From NCBI GenBank assembly GCA_002071085.1, contig MWEM01000003.1, positions 31,023 through 95,022 of the forward strand: a DNA stretch of 64,000 bases, read 5' to 3'. Below are positions 17,901-25,528 of the stretch, piece by piece. This DNA is from Thermotogota bacterium ADurb.Bin062 (GTDB lineage Bacteria; Thermotogota; Thermotogae; MWEM01). The position numbers were made by a program, and so were the translations under genes. Positions within the stretch are counted from its first letter, which is position 1. Each line of letters opens with the position of its first letter. The notes under the pieces are model-generated. The model did not search any database, was not told where the DNA came from, and was given only the letters and a program-made list of their open reading frames with translations.

Positions 17901-18040
17901 AGACGGGCCAGGATTTCCAGCCCCTTACCGTATAATACGACGGGCCGCTGCCCCCTTGCCCGATGAACGGCCTCTCTCGTTTCTGCCGAATGCTCCCCTA
18001 TCCATAGGATGGAAGGGTTTCGGGATGTGGTGTTGATCAT
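14960..18040 (-). CDS. Large six-hairpin glycosidase related to glycogen debranching enzymes
   Basis: A 1026-residue protein without signal peptide. The N-terminal 200 residues begin with NPSILWIGEHSAETREAVHR and are not recognised. Residues about 200-430 are beta-rich. The catalytic (alpha/alpha)6 region near 470-800 has the amylo-1,6-glucosidase-like landmarks GYAWYFGRDSEWVSLAMLD, HELSTSGLVHYDAADATPLF and YNPGGYHEGSVWPLFTGW. A C-terminal beta domain closes the protein. Acidic residues in GRDSEW and in GHGWIEGGK or HEGSVW could serve as catalytic acid and base. It is co-transcribed with the second hydrolase and two sugar permeases, so an intracellular glycosidase for the transported sugar is the best reading. 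Confidence 0.65.
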   Translation of the reverse strand: MINTTSRNPSILWIGEHSAETREAVHRARGQRPVVLYGKGLEILARLGIDNAEAVKTEPIEKIRGPWDKRGFQSYQHHPIFNGLHGGFYSVLLDVLDPPYGEVSLYCGKNAKVIAVEKRFIDYVRSRALIWEYPSEKILCVGGFLYPETRRHYPYETLVERFRANIEDYMLRASSEEYPCWPEITHGFFEKTASHKELVIEKAHRFPDATPLRISVPKLRTGHYTNTSGARILVNAVDDGNIREVWAHPYRILKKLEIAVDGRPLSSLLINTVIEPAYLLFETEEASVLVFASIDKPLLGIQFEARDSGVHRISLRFETDLRISWPMDDDYSGDRRYTKDAQTGTLSFWTGDHRCACRMTVNRPAEIEATSDENLLTGALAVSMQHSLCLTLCAAIEGEELIEGVSFQEELDRSVHYYADYLDRCVRIRADHSEWDRRIERAMIATLKFRVSTPLLGTGLVAGYANSRSGWNRARPGYAWYFGRDSEWVSLAMLDWGDAETVRENLELLIRYQELTGKIYHELSTSGLVHYDAADATPLFLLTAIRYLKHTGNIEWFKRYKRNLLMALDYCASTDTDGDGCIENTIAGHGWIEGGKLYLSHASLYLNVIWHIVLKELVDLLPFIEEDSVTFDKVSSLHLKVAHALPRFLNPERQRYGLGIDVNGERIDHFTVLPAVGIYLGSLTGAAAQAHARDFSRYDYSTDWGVRIIGKSSGVYNPGGYHEGSVWPLFTGWASLSEFAAGAALSGFTHVCASLKDSDYYAKGYIREVLHGELYQSSGVCLHQAWSESMAVQPWIEGVVGFSPDALKKAVTLSPQIPPNLSRLTVSQLKCGDAEISLDYERSQEIGDAVTVHQRYRVRSNRDLEIDFAPYIPKQAENIRVVVGQKRPKPEGVRVSSEKRFSYPSGYSVPDSPPGIHYVKIPLPKILCSDEVTIEIDYQTPFEWMAIVPEFSEHGPSRFPRIIGWEKTNRSWLLETEVPANVPTVIYGYLGKKYECKGSVYHEGALRCEIKGSTGEYYAHFIEIEG

Positions 18041-18052
18041 CTATTGTTCCTC

Positions 18053-18901
18053 CTATCGGTCGTAACCGGCGGTCATCTTGATTCCCTGTACGATCCATTT
18101 CTGGGCGAAGAGGTAGACCAAGATCATCGGAATGGAAGACAACGTGGCGGCGGCTAACTGAGCCGGAATATTCGTAATATATTGGGAAGAGAACATCGCC
18201 ACGCCCACTTCGATCACCCGCATCTCCTTGCTTCTGGTAACGATGAGAGGCCAGAAAAAGGAACGCCACATACTGAGGAAGGTAAAGGTGCCGACCGTCG
18301 CGAGAACGGGTTTGCAGAGCGGGAGGATGAGCTTCCAAAAGACTTGCCACCGATTCGCCCCGTCGATTCTACCGGCATCTTCCAAGCTGCTCGGCAGACT
18401 GAGCATATACTGCCGCATCAAGAAGAGCCCCCAGATATTGCCCAACGACGGAACGATGAGCGCCATAAACGTATCCACCCACCCCAACGAGTGAAGGATA
18501 ATAAACCCCGGAATCAACGTGACGACTCCCGGGAGCATCATAAAGGCGATGAACAGTTTGAACATAAAATCGCGACCGGGGAACTTCATCCTCGCCAAGG
18601 CGTACCCACCCATCGCCACGAGTAGGAGTTGCCCAGCGAGCACGGCGACGGTCGCGAACAGCGTGTTGAAGATATACCGCCCCCAAGGCTGCGCTTGCCA
18701 CATCTCTATATAGTTGCTCCAGCGTAGAATGGTCGGTATAAATTTTGGAGGTATTTGATACATCTCGAACTCCGCCATCAACGAAAGGGCAATCATCAGG
18801 ATGTAGGGCAACAACGTAGACGCGGCCAGTAGAAACAGCAAGGCATAGATCACTATTTGGGTGATCACAGACAGACTTCTGTCAAGGTTTCGTCGATTCA
18901 T
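18053..18901 (-). CDS. Carbohydrate ABC transporter permease (MalG-like)
   Basis: A 282-residue inner-membrane permease with six predicted helices. The ATG at 18901 is preceded by GGGGAGGTGGAGG, better than any upstream start. The conserved cytoplasmic EAA loop that docks on the ATPase is seen as SLPSSLEDAGRIDGANRWQVFWKLILPLCKP. The N-terminal part carries LSLMAEFEMYQIPPKFIP, usual for MalG-type partners. It pairs with the upstream permease (gap 17 bases) and the binding protein. No ATPase gene is in the operon, so a shared MsmK/UgpC-type ATPase from elsewhere must energise it. Confidence 0.9.
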   Translation of the reverse strand: MNRRNLDRSLSVITQIVIYALLFLLAASTLLPYILMIALSLMAEFEMYQIPPKFIPTILRWSNYIEMWQAQPWGRYIFNTLFATVAVLAGQLLLVAMGGYALARMKFPGRDFMFKLFIAFMMLPGVVTLIPGFIILHSLGWVDTFMALIVPSLGNIWGLFLMRQYMLSLPSSLEDAGRIDGANRWQVFWKLILPLCKPVLATVGTFTFLSMWRSFFWPLIVTRSKEMRVIEVGVAMFSSQYITNIPAQLAAATLSSIPMILVYLFAQKWIVQGIKMTAGYDR

Positions 18902-18918
18902 CCTCCACCTCCCCAGTC

Positions 18919-21255
18919 CTAAAAATACGCCTGCCAACTGTCTTTTCCGTACAGTTTGAACTCGAAGTAGGTTAAGACCATCAAGAGTAAGAAGAGGATC
19001 CACGACTGCGCAGCCGCGTAGCCCATACGCATCTCGGTCCAAGCCGCCTTCCAAATATGGTAAAAAACGACATCCGTGGACCGCAAAGGCCCCCCTTGCG
19101 TCAGAACGTACACAGGGGTGAACACCTGAAAAGAGCCTATGATGCTGGTAACGAGGACAAACAGCGTGGTTGGCTTAAGCAGGGGCAAGGTGATGTGCCG
19201 GAAGGCCTTGTATTTCCCGGCGCCATCGACTTTGGCCGCGTCGTAGAAGTCTATAGGAATCCCCTGCAAACCGGCCAAAAAGATTAAAAGCTGGCTCCCT
19301 ATCGCTTGCCAGATGCTGATGATCATTATGGACAACAACGCGAATTGCGGCGAATCGATCCAGGCGATCTTTCCGATGCCGAACCATCCGAGGATATAAT
19401 TGAGTATTCCGAAGTCCCGATTGAAGATCCACTTCCACACGATCGTCGTGGCGACTCCGGCTGTGACGACAGGCAGGTAATAAAGCACTCTCAGCGCGAC
19501 GGCGATCTTTCCAGCTTTGTTGACGGCCATCGCGAGCAGTAGGGAAAACAGCATGCCAATCGGCACGTAAAGAGAATAAACCGCCGTGTTCTTTAGGGCG
19601 TTCCAGAAATTGCCATCTTGAAATAGCTCGATGAAATTGTCGAAGCCGACGAAGGGTTTTGCGGGATCGACGATGCTCCAACGCCGGAACGCCAAAAACA
19701 ATGAAAAGCCCAAAGGCCCCGCCGCCCACCATATTAAGTGCACGAGGGCGGGAGCCAGAAACAGATATCCAAACAACGTGTTCCTTATGAGTAGTCGATT
19801 ATGAAGATGGCGCGTCAAGAACCCAAAGATGAGGGCAACGGCCAAGAACGCCAACAGAAGAATGACTCCCAAGAACTGCACCGACAGTATCTCGTTGCTG
19901 ACGAAGGTATCTTCGTGGAGGACTTGCCAATCTAACTCGCGCGATCGAAACCGGACGTAAGTCTGCCCGATACGGTCGATGCTTAAGGTGCCGATCTCTA
20001 TCGCGCCGGAGCTATCGGCGGGCGCGAGCGGAGAGATCAATCGTTCTTGCCGGCTCGAGAGCGTTGTCACAGTCGAAAAGCGGGAGGTTTGATCTACGGG
20101 GCAGATTCGGTAGTCATCGCGGGTCGCTCTTTTCATTTGCTCTATTATCGATTTCGAACTCAGGGCGATGTGGTCAAAACGGTATTCGATATCTTGTTGT
20201 AAAAGGCTCCCGTTCGCCAACACCGATGATGACTCATACTCACGTAGAAGCGAGGGCGCGAGCAGGAAGGCGCCATACAAGAAGAAAAGGTAAATGGGAA
20301 AAAAGGCCGCGATCGCATAGAAGAGAGAGGCGTTCCTCAGGCGCGGAGAACGATCAGCGGTTCTTTCGCGATAATGCAATCGAATCAAAAAGAAAGGCGC
20401 CACAAAGCAGGATAGGAGCGATCCTAACCACACGAACCAATCTAATCGATCGGAACCTTTTTTCCAAAAGCTTTCTGGGGTGACCTGAACGAGAAATCCC
20501 TTCACATCCCAATGGTCCGCGTCGTAGAGAGCGGTGGAGGTAACGAGCGATCGGCCGCTTCTGAGAGAAAAAAGCTTTGCAGAAGGGCGCTGGCTATCCA
20601 CAGCAGTTGTAAACATCCGAGAATACTCGTCCCTAAAACCCTCCTCGAAAAATACCGCGGAGCGGGAAGAAAACGGAAATGGGGCGAACCGTTCTTCATC
20701 CCCGTAGAAGAACCCGTACTCGCGGCCCAACGCGGCGTTAAGTCTCCGAACGAAATCCGCCAAAACATCTTGACCGACGAGGACGATCGACCCGTCTTCC
20801 AGTAGAATAGCGGTTTGTAGGTGTAGGGTCCCGGTATCGTAACTGATTTCGGACAACGCATAGCCCTCTGAATAGAAGAGAGTGTCATAAAAAACCGTCA
20901 GCACGAAATCCTCTGGGACTTTCGCCCCTTTCGAGGCGACGAGCTCGCCGTCTGGGCCAAAAAAACACGCGTATAAAAAACCGTCTCGAAAGAGGAGTGC
21001 CGCACGATCGACCACCGCTCGAACCGATTCGGGCGAATCAATGACGCTATTTTCAACGAGTTCGTTTAGGCGGGCATTGGCTTCCTCAACGGCAAGAGCC
21101 AGGCTGTTTTCGGCGTATAGAAGGGTGTTTTTCTCATTTTGAGTGACGGTGGACATCCAAGCCGAGGACGCGGACGCTCTCCACGCGAAGAAGCCACTAA
21201 CGATCGTGATAACAGCCACCAAACAGACGATCCACATTTTCACCGGAGTTTTCAT
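18919..21255 (-). CDS. Sugar ABC permease (MalF-like) with a fused extracytoplasmic sensor-like region
   Basis: The ATG at 21255 is six bases after GGAGG. Only the last 290 of 778 residues are a normal MalF-type permease, with LFLAPALVHLIWWAAGPLG, the EAA loop DFYDAAKVDGAGKYKAFRHITLPLLKP and QGGPLRSTDVVFYHIW. Before it lie an N-terminal membrane anchor (residues about 9-27) and a long extracytoplasmic region (30-255). That region contains FLYACFFGPDGELVASKG, TAILLEDGSIVLVGQDV and ALGREYGFFYGDE, the layout of Cache-type sensor domains. Two membrane helices (about 258-325), a second outside segment (330-455) and another helix follow. This is more than twice the usual length. The outside part may sense ligand or dock the binding protein. 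Confidence 0.75.
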   Translation of the reverse strand: MKTPVKMWIVCLVAVITIVSGFFAWRASASSAWMSTVTQNEKNTLLYAENSLALAVEEANARLNELVENSVIDSPESVRAVVDRAALLFRDGFLYACFFGPDGELVASKGAKVPEDFVLTVFYDTLFYSEGYALSEISYDTGTLHLQTAILLEDGSIVLVGQDVLADFVRRLNAALGREYGFFYGDEERFAPFPFSSRSAVFFEEGFRDEYSRMFTTAVDSQRPSAKLFSLRSGRSLVTSTALYDADHWDVKGFLVQVTPESFWKKGSDRLDWFVWLGSLLSCFVAPFFLIRLHYRERTADRSPRLRNASLFYAIAAFFPIYLFFLYGAFLLAPSLLREYESSSVLANGSLLQQDIEYRFDHIALSSKSIIEQMKRATRDDYRICPVDQTSRFSTVTTLSSRQERLISPLAPADSSGAIEIGTLSIDRIGQTYVRFRSRELDWQVLHEDTFVSNEILSVQFLGVILLLAFLAVALIFGFLTRHLHNRLLIRNTLFGYLFLAPALVHLIWWAAGPLGFSLFLAFRRWSIVDPAKPFVGFDNFIELFQDGNFWNALKNTAVYSLYVPIGMLFSLLLAMAVNKAGKIAVALRVLYYLPVVTAGVATTIVWKWIFNRDFGILNYILGWFGIGKIAWIDSPQFALLSIMIISIWQAIGSQLLIFLAGLQGIPIDFYDAAKVDGAGKYKAFRHITLPLLKPTTLFVLVTSIIGSFQVFTPVYVLTQGGPLRSTDVVFYHIWKAAWTEMRMGYAAAQSWILFLLLMVLTYFEFKLYGKDSWQAYF

Positions 21256-21319
21256 GACCAACCTCCGTCTTGTCTCAGCAGAGATAGGATAGAATCCTTC
21301 GTGACCGAAGAACGCCTAA

Positions 21320-21352
21320 ATAGACGCCACGGACGGTTTTCGTCCGTGGCGC
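21320..21352 (-). other. Strong intercistronic hairpin between binding protein and permease genes
   Basis: GCCACGGAC (21325-21333) and GTCCGTGGC (21342-21350) form a perfect 9-bp stem with an 8-base loop. It sits in the 134-base gap after the binding-protein gene and has no good U-run on the minus strand. It may stabilise the upstream message or partly attenuate transcription, so that the binding protein is made in excess over the permeases. Confidence 0.55.
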
Positions 21353-21389
21353 AAAAAAGGATTCTTCTTACCCGTAAACGCGTGTGGTA

Positions 21390-22709
21390 CTAGCTTTCTC
21401 CTTTGGCTATGGCTTTATCCATTTCCGAGGCCATCCAATCGAGCACACTTCTCAAGGATTCGCCGCCCACGTTGATCTTATCGAAGGCTTCTGCCCATAG
21501 GTCCTCGAATTTCGGTCGATAGAACTTTGTTTGTGACCCGACGGGCACCCGAGAGTAATCGAGCATTTTGATAAAGGCCGCATCCAACGGATCGTTTTCA
21601 CCCTGTAATTGCGCGACCGCCTGATTTGCGGAAATGGCGAGGCTTCCTTCCAAACAGCGTTTCCTTTGCGCATAATCGCTGGAAAGGAAGGCGGCTAACA
21701 TCACGGCTCCCCGCTTGTCCTGAACGTTCGAAGGCACGGACCAGCCGGACAAATAAGAAACGGTGTCCTTTTTATTGATGTCGGCGAATGGTAGGGAGGC
21801 GATACCTACCTGTAAATCCAGTCCCTTCGCGATTTGTCCTTTGATAGAAACGTTGAACCAGCGGCCGGTTAAAATCATACCCACCTTGCCGGTATAGAAT
21901 AGTGCGGAATTTCCGCCTAAAGCGGAAGCTTGCTGGGGGGTCGGCGCATATCCTTCTTTCAATAAATCGAGGTAGGTTTGGTAGGTTTTCACGTTGATAT
22001 CACTGTTCAGATACCCGCTCGTATGCGAGAAATCCGGACTGAACACCTCTCCTCCACCCGCCCACAGCAAGGGCACCGCGATTCCGACCCAGGATGGGAA
22101 CGCGAATCCCCAAGTATCGTTCTTTCCGTCGCCGTCCAGGTCTTTCGTCAACGCTTTGGCGGTTTCGATGAACTGGTTAATCGTCCAACCGTCCTCGTCG
22201 GGATAAGGAACCTTCATTTCGTCAAACATCTTCTTGTTGAAGAATACCCCCATCGGGCTGGTGTCTTTCGGGATAGAATAGATCTTGCGATCGATACGGG
22301 CGATGTCGACCAAGACGGGGAAGTACTCGTACACGTTGCTACCGCCATACCCTTCTCTCGCGAGTCTGGAGAGGAAAGGCGCCAGGTCCGTCAAGAAGTC
22401 TCCCTCGAAAAATTTCGGGATCATCTCCGCGTCCAGCAAAATCACGTCTGGGGGCGTGCCGGCCCCGATGTCCGTAAGGATTTTCTGATAATAATTGTCC
22501 GAAGCTACGGCTTCATACACCACTTCATAGTCAGGGTTCAAGCGCATAAATTCAGCGATAATGCTTTCATCCAATGCGGCCTCTTCCGCTCCGGCCCAGG
22601 TGGTCACGCGTAATTTCGTCTTGCCGAAAGCGGCCGTAGAAAGCGCGAGAATCAGGAGCACAGCGATGATCACACGAATCCAGTTGCCCTTCAATAACGT
22701 GTTTTTCAT
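21390..22709 (-). CDS. Extracellular sugar-binding protein (ABC family 1)
   Basis: A 439-residue protein with a signal peptide (GNWIRVIIAVLLILALSTAAFG, cleavage near residue 30) and no lipobox, so it is soluble outside the inner membrane. Family 1 features are RVTTWAGAEEAALDESIIAEF, GTPPDVILLDAEM, SIPKDTSPMGVFFNKKMFDE, and an EF-hand-like KDLDGDGKNDTWGF loop near 180. AAFLSS and the C-terminal KFEDLWAEAFDKI also fit. It delivers an oligosaccharide or glycoside to the two downstream permeases. Its ATG overlaps the stop codon of the lacI-type gene (ATGA), and AAGGAGGG lies inside the end of that gene. Confidence 0.9.
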   Translation of the reverse strand: MKNTLLKGNWIRVIIAVLLILALSTAAFGKTKLRVTTWAGAEEAALDESIIAEFMRLNPDYEVVYEAVASDNYYQKILTDIGAGTPPDVILLDAEMIPKFFEGDFLTDLAPFLSRLAREGYGGSNVYEYFPVLVDIARIDRKIYSIPKDTSPMGVFFNKKMFDEMKVPYPDEDGWTINQFIETAKALTKDLDGDGKNDTWGFAFPSWVGIAVPLLWAGGGEVFSPDFSHTSGYLNSDINVKTYQTYLDLLKEGYAPTPQQASALGGNSALFYTGKVGMILTGRWFNVSIKGQIAKGLDLQVGIASLPFADINKKDTVSYLSGWSVPSNVQDKRGAVMLAAFLSSDYAQRKRCLEGSLAISANQAVAQLQGENDPLDAAFIKMLDYSRVPVGSQTKFYRPKFEDLWAEAFDKINVGGESLRSVLDWMASEMDKAIAKGES

Positions 22710-23737
22710 ACTCTTTGACCCTCCTTCTGTAAGTGTAAGCTACTTTTCCTAACGATGAGCTCGACAGGTAAGATTTTTCGCTGCGTTTTCTTTCGTTTTC
22801 CTTGGAGCCTGTTTAAGAGCATACGGAAAGCTTCGAAACCCATCCGGTGTTTTTGTATGCTCACGGTTGTCAACGGGGGATAGACCCACCCGGAATACTG
22901 TATATCGTCGTATCCGACGATGGCGATATCCTCCGGAATTCGGTAATGGTTATCTTTTAGAGCCTGCATCGCGCCGAAGGCCACGATATCGTTATAGCAG
23001 AAGATACCGTCGACTGGCATCCCTTTGCAAACGGTATGGAGTATCGCCCGATAACCGTCTTCCGGCAGGATATCTGAAATGTGAACGTAGGAAGGGTCAT
23101 AAGGGATCCCGGCAGCTTCCAGCGCCTGTCGATAGCCTTCCTGGCGCATATGCGACGGAGATTTGTAACTATAACCGTTTAAGAGCAGTATTTTTCTACA
23201 TCCCTGATCGATGAGATGCTGAGTGGCCAGTTTTCCTCCGTTGATTTCATCGCTGTAGATTTCGTCTATCTCCATTTGATCGAAGTGCCTTCCGACGATC
23301 ACGGTCGGATAGTTCCTGTGAATCAGGTCCTCTATGTGTTTCCTTGATTCCTGTACCGGGCCGATAAGTAATCCGTCCACTCTTCTCTCCATCAGTAGGG
23401 AGACCGCACGGATCTCATTTTTCGTGGCGCGCTCCGTGTTGACCAATATGATCTGATAATCAAACTTCCTGGAGGCCCATTCTATGCCTTTCAGAACTTC
23501 CGAATAAAATGGATTAGAAGAATCTGCCATGATCACGCCGATAATCCGTGTTTCCACAGAACGCAGCAGGGATGCCGATCGATTTTTCACAAACCCGATC
23601 TCCTGAGCGATCTGGAGAATTCGGGCTTTCGTCTCTTCGCGTATGTCCGGTTTGTTGTTAAGCGCGCGCGAGACGGTGTTGATAGAGAACCCGCTTTTTT
23701 TAGCCACATCCGCCATCGTAATAAACGGCTTCCGCAT
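22706..23737 (-). CDS. LacI family transcriptional regulator of the sugar operon
   Basis: A 343-residue repressor-type protein. Residues about 5-50 hold the helix-turn-helix and hinge: ITMADVAKKSGFSINTVSRALNNK, then ARILQIAQEIGFVKN. The rest is a periplasmic-binding-protein-like sugar-sensing domain with IIGVIMADSSNPFYSEVLKGIE, GLLIGPVQES, GGKLATQHLIDQGCRKILLL and DIAIVGYDDIQYSGWVYPPLTTV. It is the first gene of the operon and overlaps the binding-protein gene by four bases. Two AAACGTTT-type palindromes lie between its promoter and its start, so autoregulation with the sugar as inducer is likely. Confidence 0.9.
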   Translation of the reverse strand: MRKPFITMADVAKKSGFSINTVSRALNNKPDIREETKARILQIAQEIGFVKNRSASLLRSVETRIIGVIMADSSNPFYSEVLKGIEWASRKFDYQIILVNTERATKNEIRAVSLLMERRVDGLLIGPVQESRKHIEDLIHRNYPTVIVGRHFDQMEIDEIYSDEINGGKLATQHLIDQGCRKILLLNGYSYKSPSHMRQEGYRQALEAAGIPYDPSYVHISDILPEDGYRAILHTVCKGMPVDGIFCYNDIVAFGAMQALKDNHYRIPEDIAIVGYDDIQYSGWVYPPLTTVSIQKHRMGFEAFRMLLNRLQGKRKKTQRKILPVELIVRKSSLHLQKEGQRV

Positions 23738-23792
23738 GCATCACCCGCTTCGACCCTTTGTTGCCTCGTGAAGATAAGGCTTCCGGGTATCC

Positions 23793-23859
23793 TAAACGTT
23801 TCCGGTATCATTACCGTAAACGTTACCGGTATAATAGCACAAAAAATAGACGTTCACAA
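23793..23859 (-). promoter_or_regulatory. Promoter with two LacI-type operators
   Basis: On the minus strand TTGTGA (23854-23859) and TATTAT (23831-23836) are separated by 17 bases. Immediately downstream are two palindromic cores, AACGTT at 23819-23824 within CGGTAACGTTTACGG, and AAACGTTT at 23794-23801 within CCGGAAACGTTTAGG. Their centres are 24 bp apart, slightly over two helical turns. Central CG palindromes like these are the usual LacI/GalR operator type, and they cover the expected transcription start. Confidence 0.75.
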
Positions 23860-24014
23860 CACGCGTTCTTTCTATGCTATGATGAATAAAGTCCGTATAT
23901 CCTGAATTATTTTGGTTTATCTGTAAGTCTCTACGGTTTTCGGTCTTTTTCCCGTATTTATGGCACGAGGAAATATAAAAAAAGGCGCTTAGTTTTGGCG
24001 CGCGCTGCCGCTAT

Positions 24015-24656
24015 TTAGACCATTTTCCTCGGAATCGCGGGGGTTCCGAAGGCGGTCACCCCGGATGGGACGTTACGAAGCACCAAGCTGTTCGCGCCCA
24101 CCACCGACCATGCCCCGATCGTGATGTTCTGTAGGATTTTCGCGCCCACACCCACATAACACCCTTCCTCTAAAACCACGCCGCCCGACAGGTTGACCGA
24201 AGGCATGAGAGAGCAGTAATCGCGTATGATTGCATCGTGTCCCAGCTGCGTGCCGACGTTGACGAAGACTCCGCGCCCGACGACCGCGTTGAGCGAAACG
24301 AAGGTGAAGGGCGCCAACACCACCCCTTCCTGTAGTTTTGCCGTATGCGCCAAGAACGCCGTCGGATGGACGATGGTCGGAAACGAGATATTCGGGTGGT
24401 CCGAAAGGCTCTCCATCAGCCGCCCTTTGATTTTCGTATCCGCTATCCCCATCACGAGCGCTGTGGGAGCGGTCTTGCGCTTAAGCGTTTCGAGTCCGCC
24501 GAGGACGGGGTACCCGTCTACGATACTCCCCGCCTCTATGCCATCGTCGTAGAACCCCTCGATGACGAACTTTCCGTGGATTTCATTGTATTGGTGGGTA
24601 TAGTAGAGGATCTCGCGCCCAAGACCCCCGGCGCCGTATACGGCTAGTGGAAGCAT
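24015..24656 (-). CDS. Sugar O-/N-acyltransferase of the NeuD/PglD family
   Basis: A 213-residue cytoplasmic enzyme with two domains. The N-terminal part is a Rossmann-like fold with LAVYGAGGLGREILYY near residue 4 and GFYDDGIEAG. From about residue 95 on, left-handed beta-helix hexapeptide repeats follow: TIVHPTAFLAHTAKLQEGVVLAPFTFV, NVGTQLGHDAIIRDYCSLMPSV, GCYVGVGAKILQNITIG, VVGANSLVLRNVPSG. In PglD the catalytic histidine sits in a 'GHD' motif, as here. The family transfers acetyl or other acyl groups to amino sugars for surface glycans. It is divergent from the ACP/KAS III/FkbH cluster and could use its acyl product; that link is inference. Confidence 0.8.
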   Translation of the reverse strand: MLPLAVYGAGGLGREILYYTHQYNEIHGKFVIEGFYDDGIEAGSIVDGYPVLGGLETLKRKTAPTALVMGIADTKIKGRLMESLSDHPNISFPTIVHPTAFLAHTAKLQEGVVLAPFTFVSLNAVVGRGVFVNVGTQLGHDAIIRDYCSLMPSVNLSGGVVLEEGCYVGVGAKILQNITIGAWSVVGANSLVLRNVPSGVTAFGTPAIPRKMV

Positions 24657-24693
24657 AGGATCACCTCTCTTGGTGAACGGATTTTCGCCCTCT

Positions 24694-24702
24694 ATTATAT
24701 CA
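24694..24702 (-). promoter_or_regulatory. Extended -10 promoter of the acyltransferase gene
   Basis: Read on the minus strand the site is TGATATAAT, about 38 bases before the start codon at 24656. No convincing -35 box is seen. Confidence 0.5.
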
Positions 24703-24728
24703 GTTTTCTCTTCCGTCGAGCGATTCTC

Positions 24729-25345
24729 GTGTGGGTCAAGTTATGGGGTGACATAACAAAGAGGTTCATCGTGGGGTAACCAGCGGGCAGACTTCGGAAG
24801 CCCACGAAGTCTCGCGATACGCTCTGCTGTCTTTCTTTTCCAAGGCATGCCAACTTAAAAGTTGGCGTTCCCAGAAGACATGCCGAACTGAAGTTCGGCG
24901 TTCCCAGGGCATTCTCAGAGAGATAGGCCGACTGGAAGTCGGCCCCACGAGTTTTCTTTTGTCTGTGTTCTCTGTGCCATCCGTGTGACCCGGTTTTGAT
25001 TTTAAGACCTGCCAACTTAAAAGTAAGCGTTCCCAGAAGATATGCCGAACTGAAGTTCGGCGTTCCCAGGGCATTCTCAGAGAGATAGGCCGACTGGAAG
25101 TCGACCCCACGAGTTTTCTTTTGTCTGTGTTCTCTGTGCCATCCGTGTGACCCCGTTTTATTTTTAAGACATGCCAACTTAAAAGTTGGCGTTCCCAGGC
25201 GTTCCCAAGCGTTCCCAGGCCTTCCCGAGCGTATCGCGCCGTCGCGTAAAGAAGGGGCGCTTTCGCCGCGAGGACCATATGGACTAAAAACGCGAGATCG
25301 ATTCTAGCCTTGTTTCTTGATAGCGCCTCATAACTTGACCCACAC
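24729..25345. repeat. Mosaic repeat element with inverted ends and internal tandem copies
   Basis: The left end GTGTGGGTCAAGTTATGGGG is matched at the right end (25326-25345) by CCTCATAACTTGACCCACAC, an almost perfect terminal inverted repeat of about 20 bp. Inside lie the module with CGGAAGCCCACGAAGTCTCGC, then a roughly 162-bp unit present twice and partly a third time (about 24843-25200). That unit holds GCCAACTTAAAAGTTGGC, CCGAACTGAAGTTCGG and GGCCGACTGGAAGTCGGCC hairpins plus a CTGTGTTCTCTGTGCC tract. The flanking nine bases do not form a target duplication. There is no transposase. Confidence 0.75.
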
Positions 25346-25351
25346 CGTCGT

Positions 25352-25380
25352 TTCCAGAAACACAATATTTGTGATAGAAT
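25352..25380 (+). promoter_or_regulatory. Promoter of the ACP/KAS III/FkbH cluster
   Basis: TGATAGAAT at 25372-25380 is an extended -10 box; a weak -35 (TTCCAG, 25352-25357) is 17 bases upstream. The promoter begins seven bases after the end of the neighbouring repeat element. The leader to the first gene is about 145 nt and contains a small possible reading frame from ATG 25503 that overlaps the VOC gene start. Confidence 0.4.
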
Positions 25381-25528
25381 CATATAGTAATCGGCCGCTT
25401 TGACCGCCAACCGGATGGTGACGGCAGGATCCGGCGGGTCGATCGACGTTTCTTTGACGTCGTCGCGCGCCAAAGCGGCGCGTGATAGGAGAGAGCGTCA
25501 CAATGACTCTGATCAGCCGAGGGGGAAA

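Noticed and set aside
23979..24014. Intrinsic terminator after the NeuD-like gene (GC-rich stretch followed by a T-run on the minus strand).
   Set aside because: The T-run is present, but the GC-rich arms pair for only four bases with a mismatch, so I could not support a stable stem.
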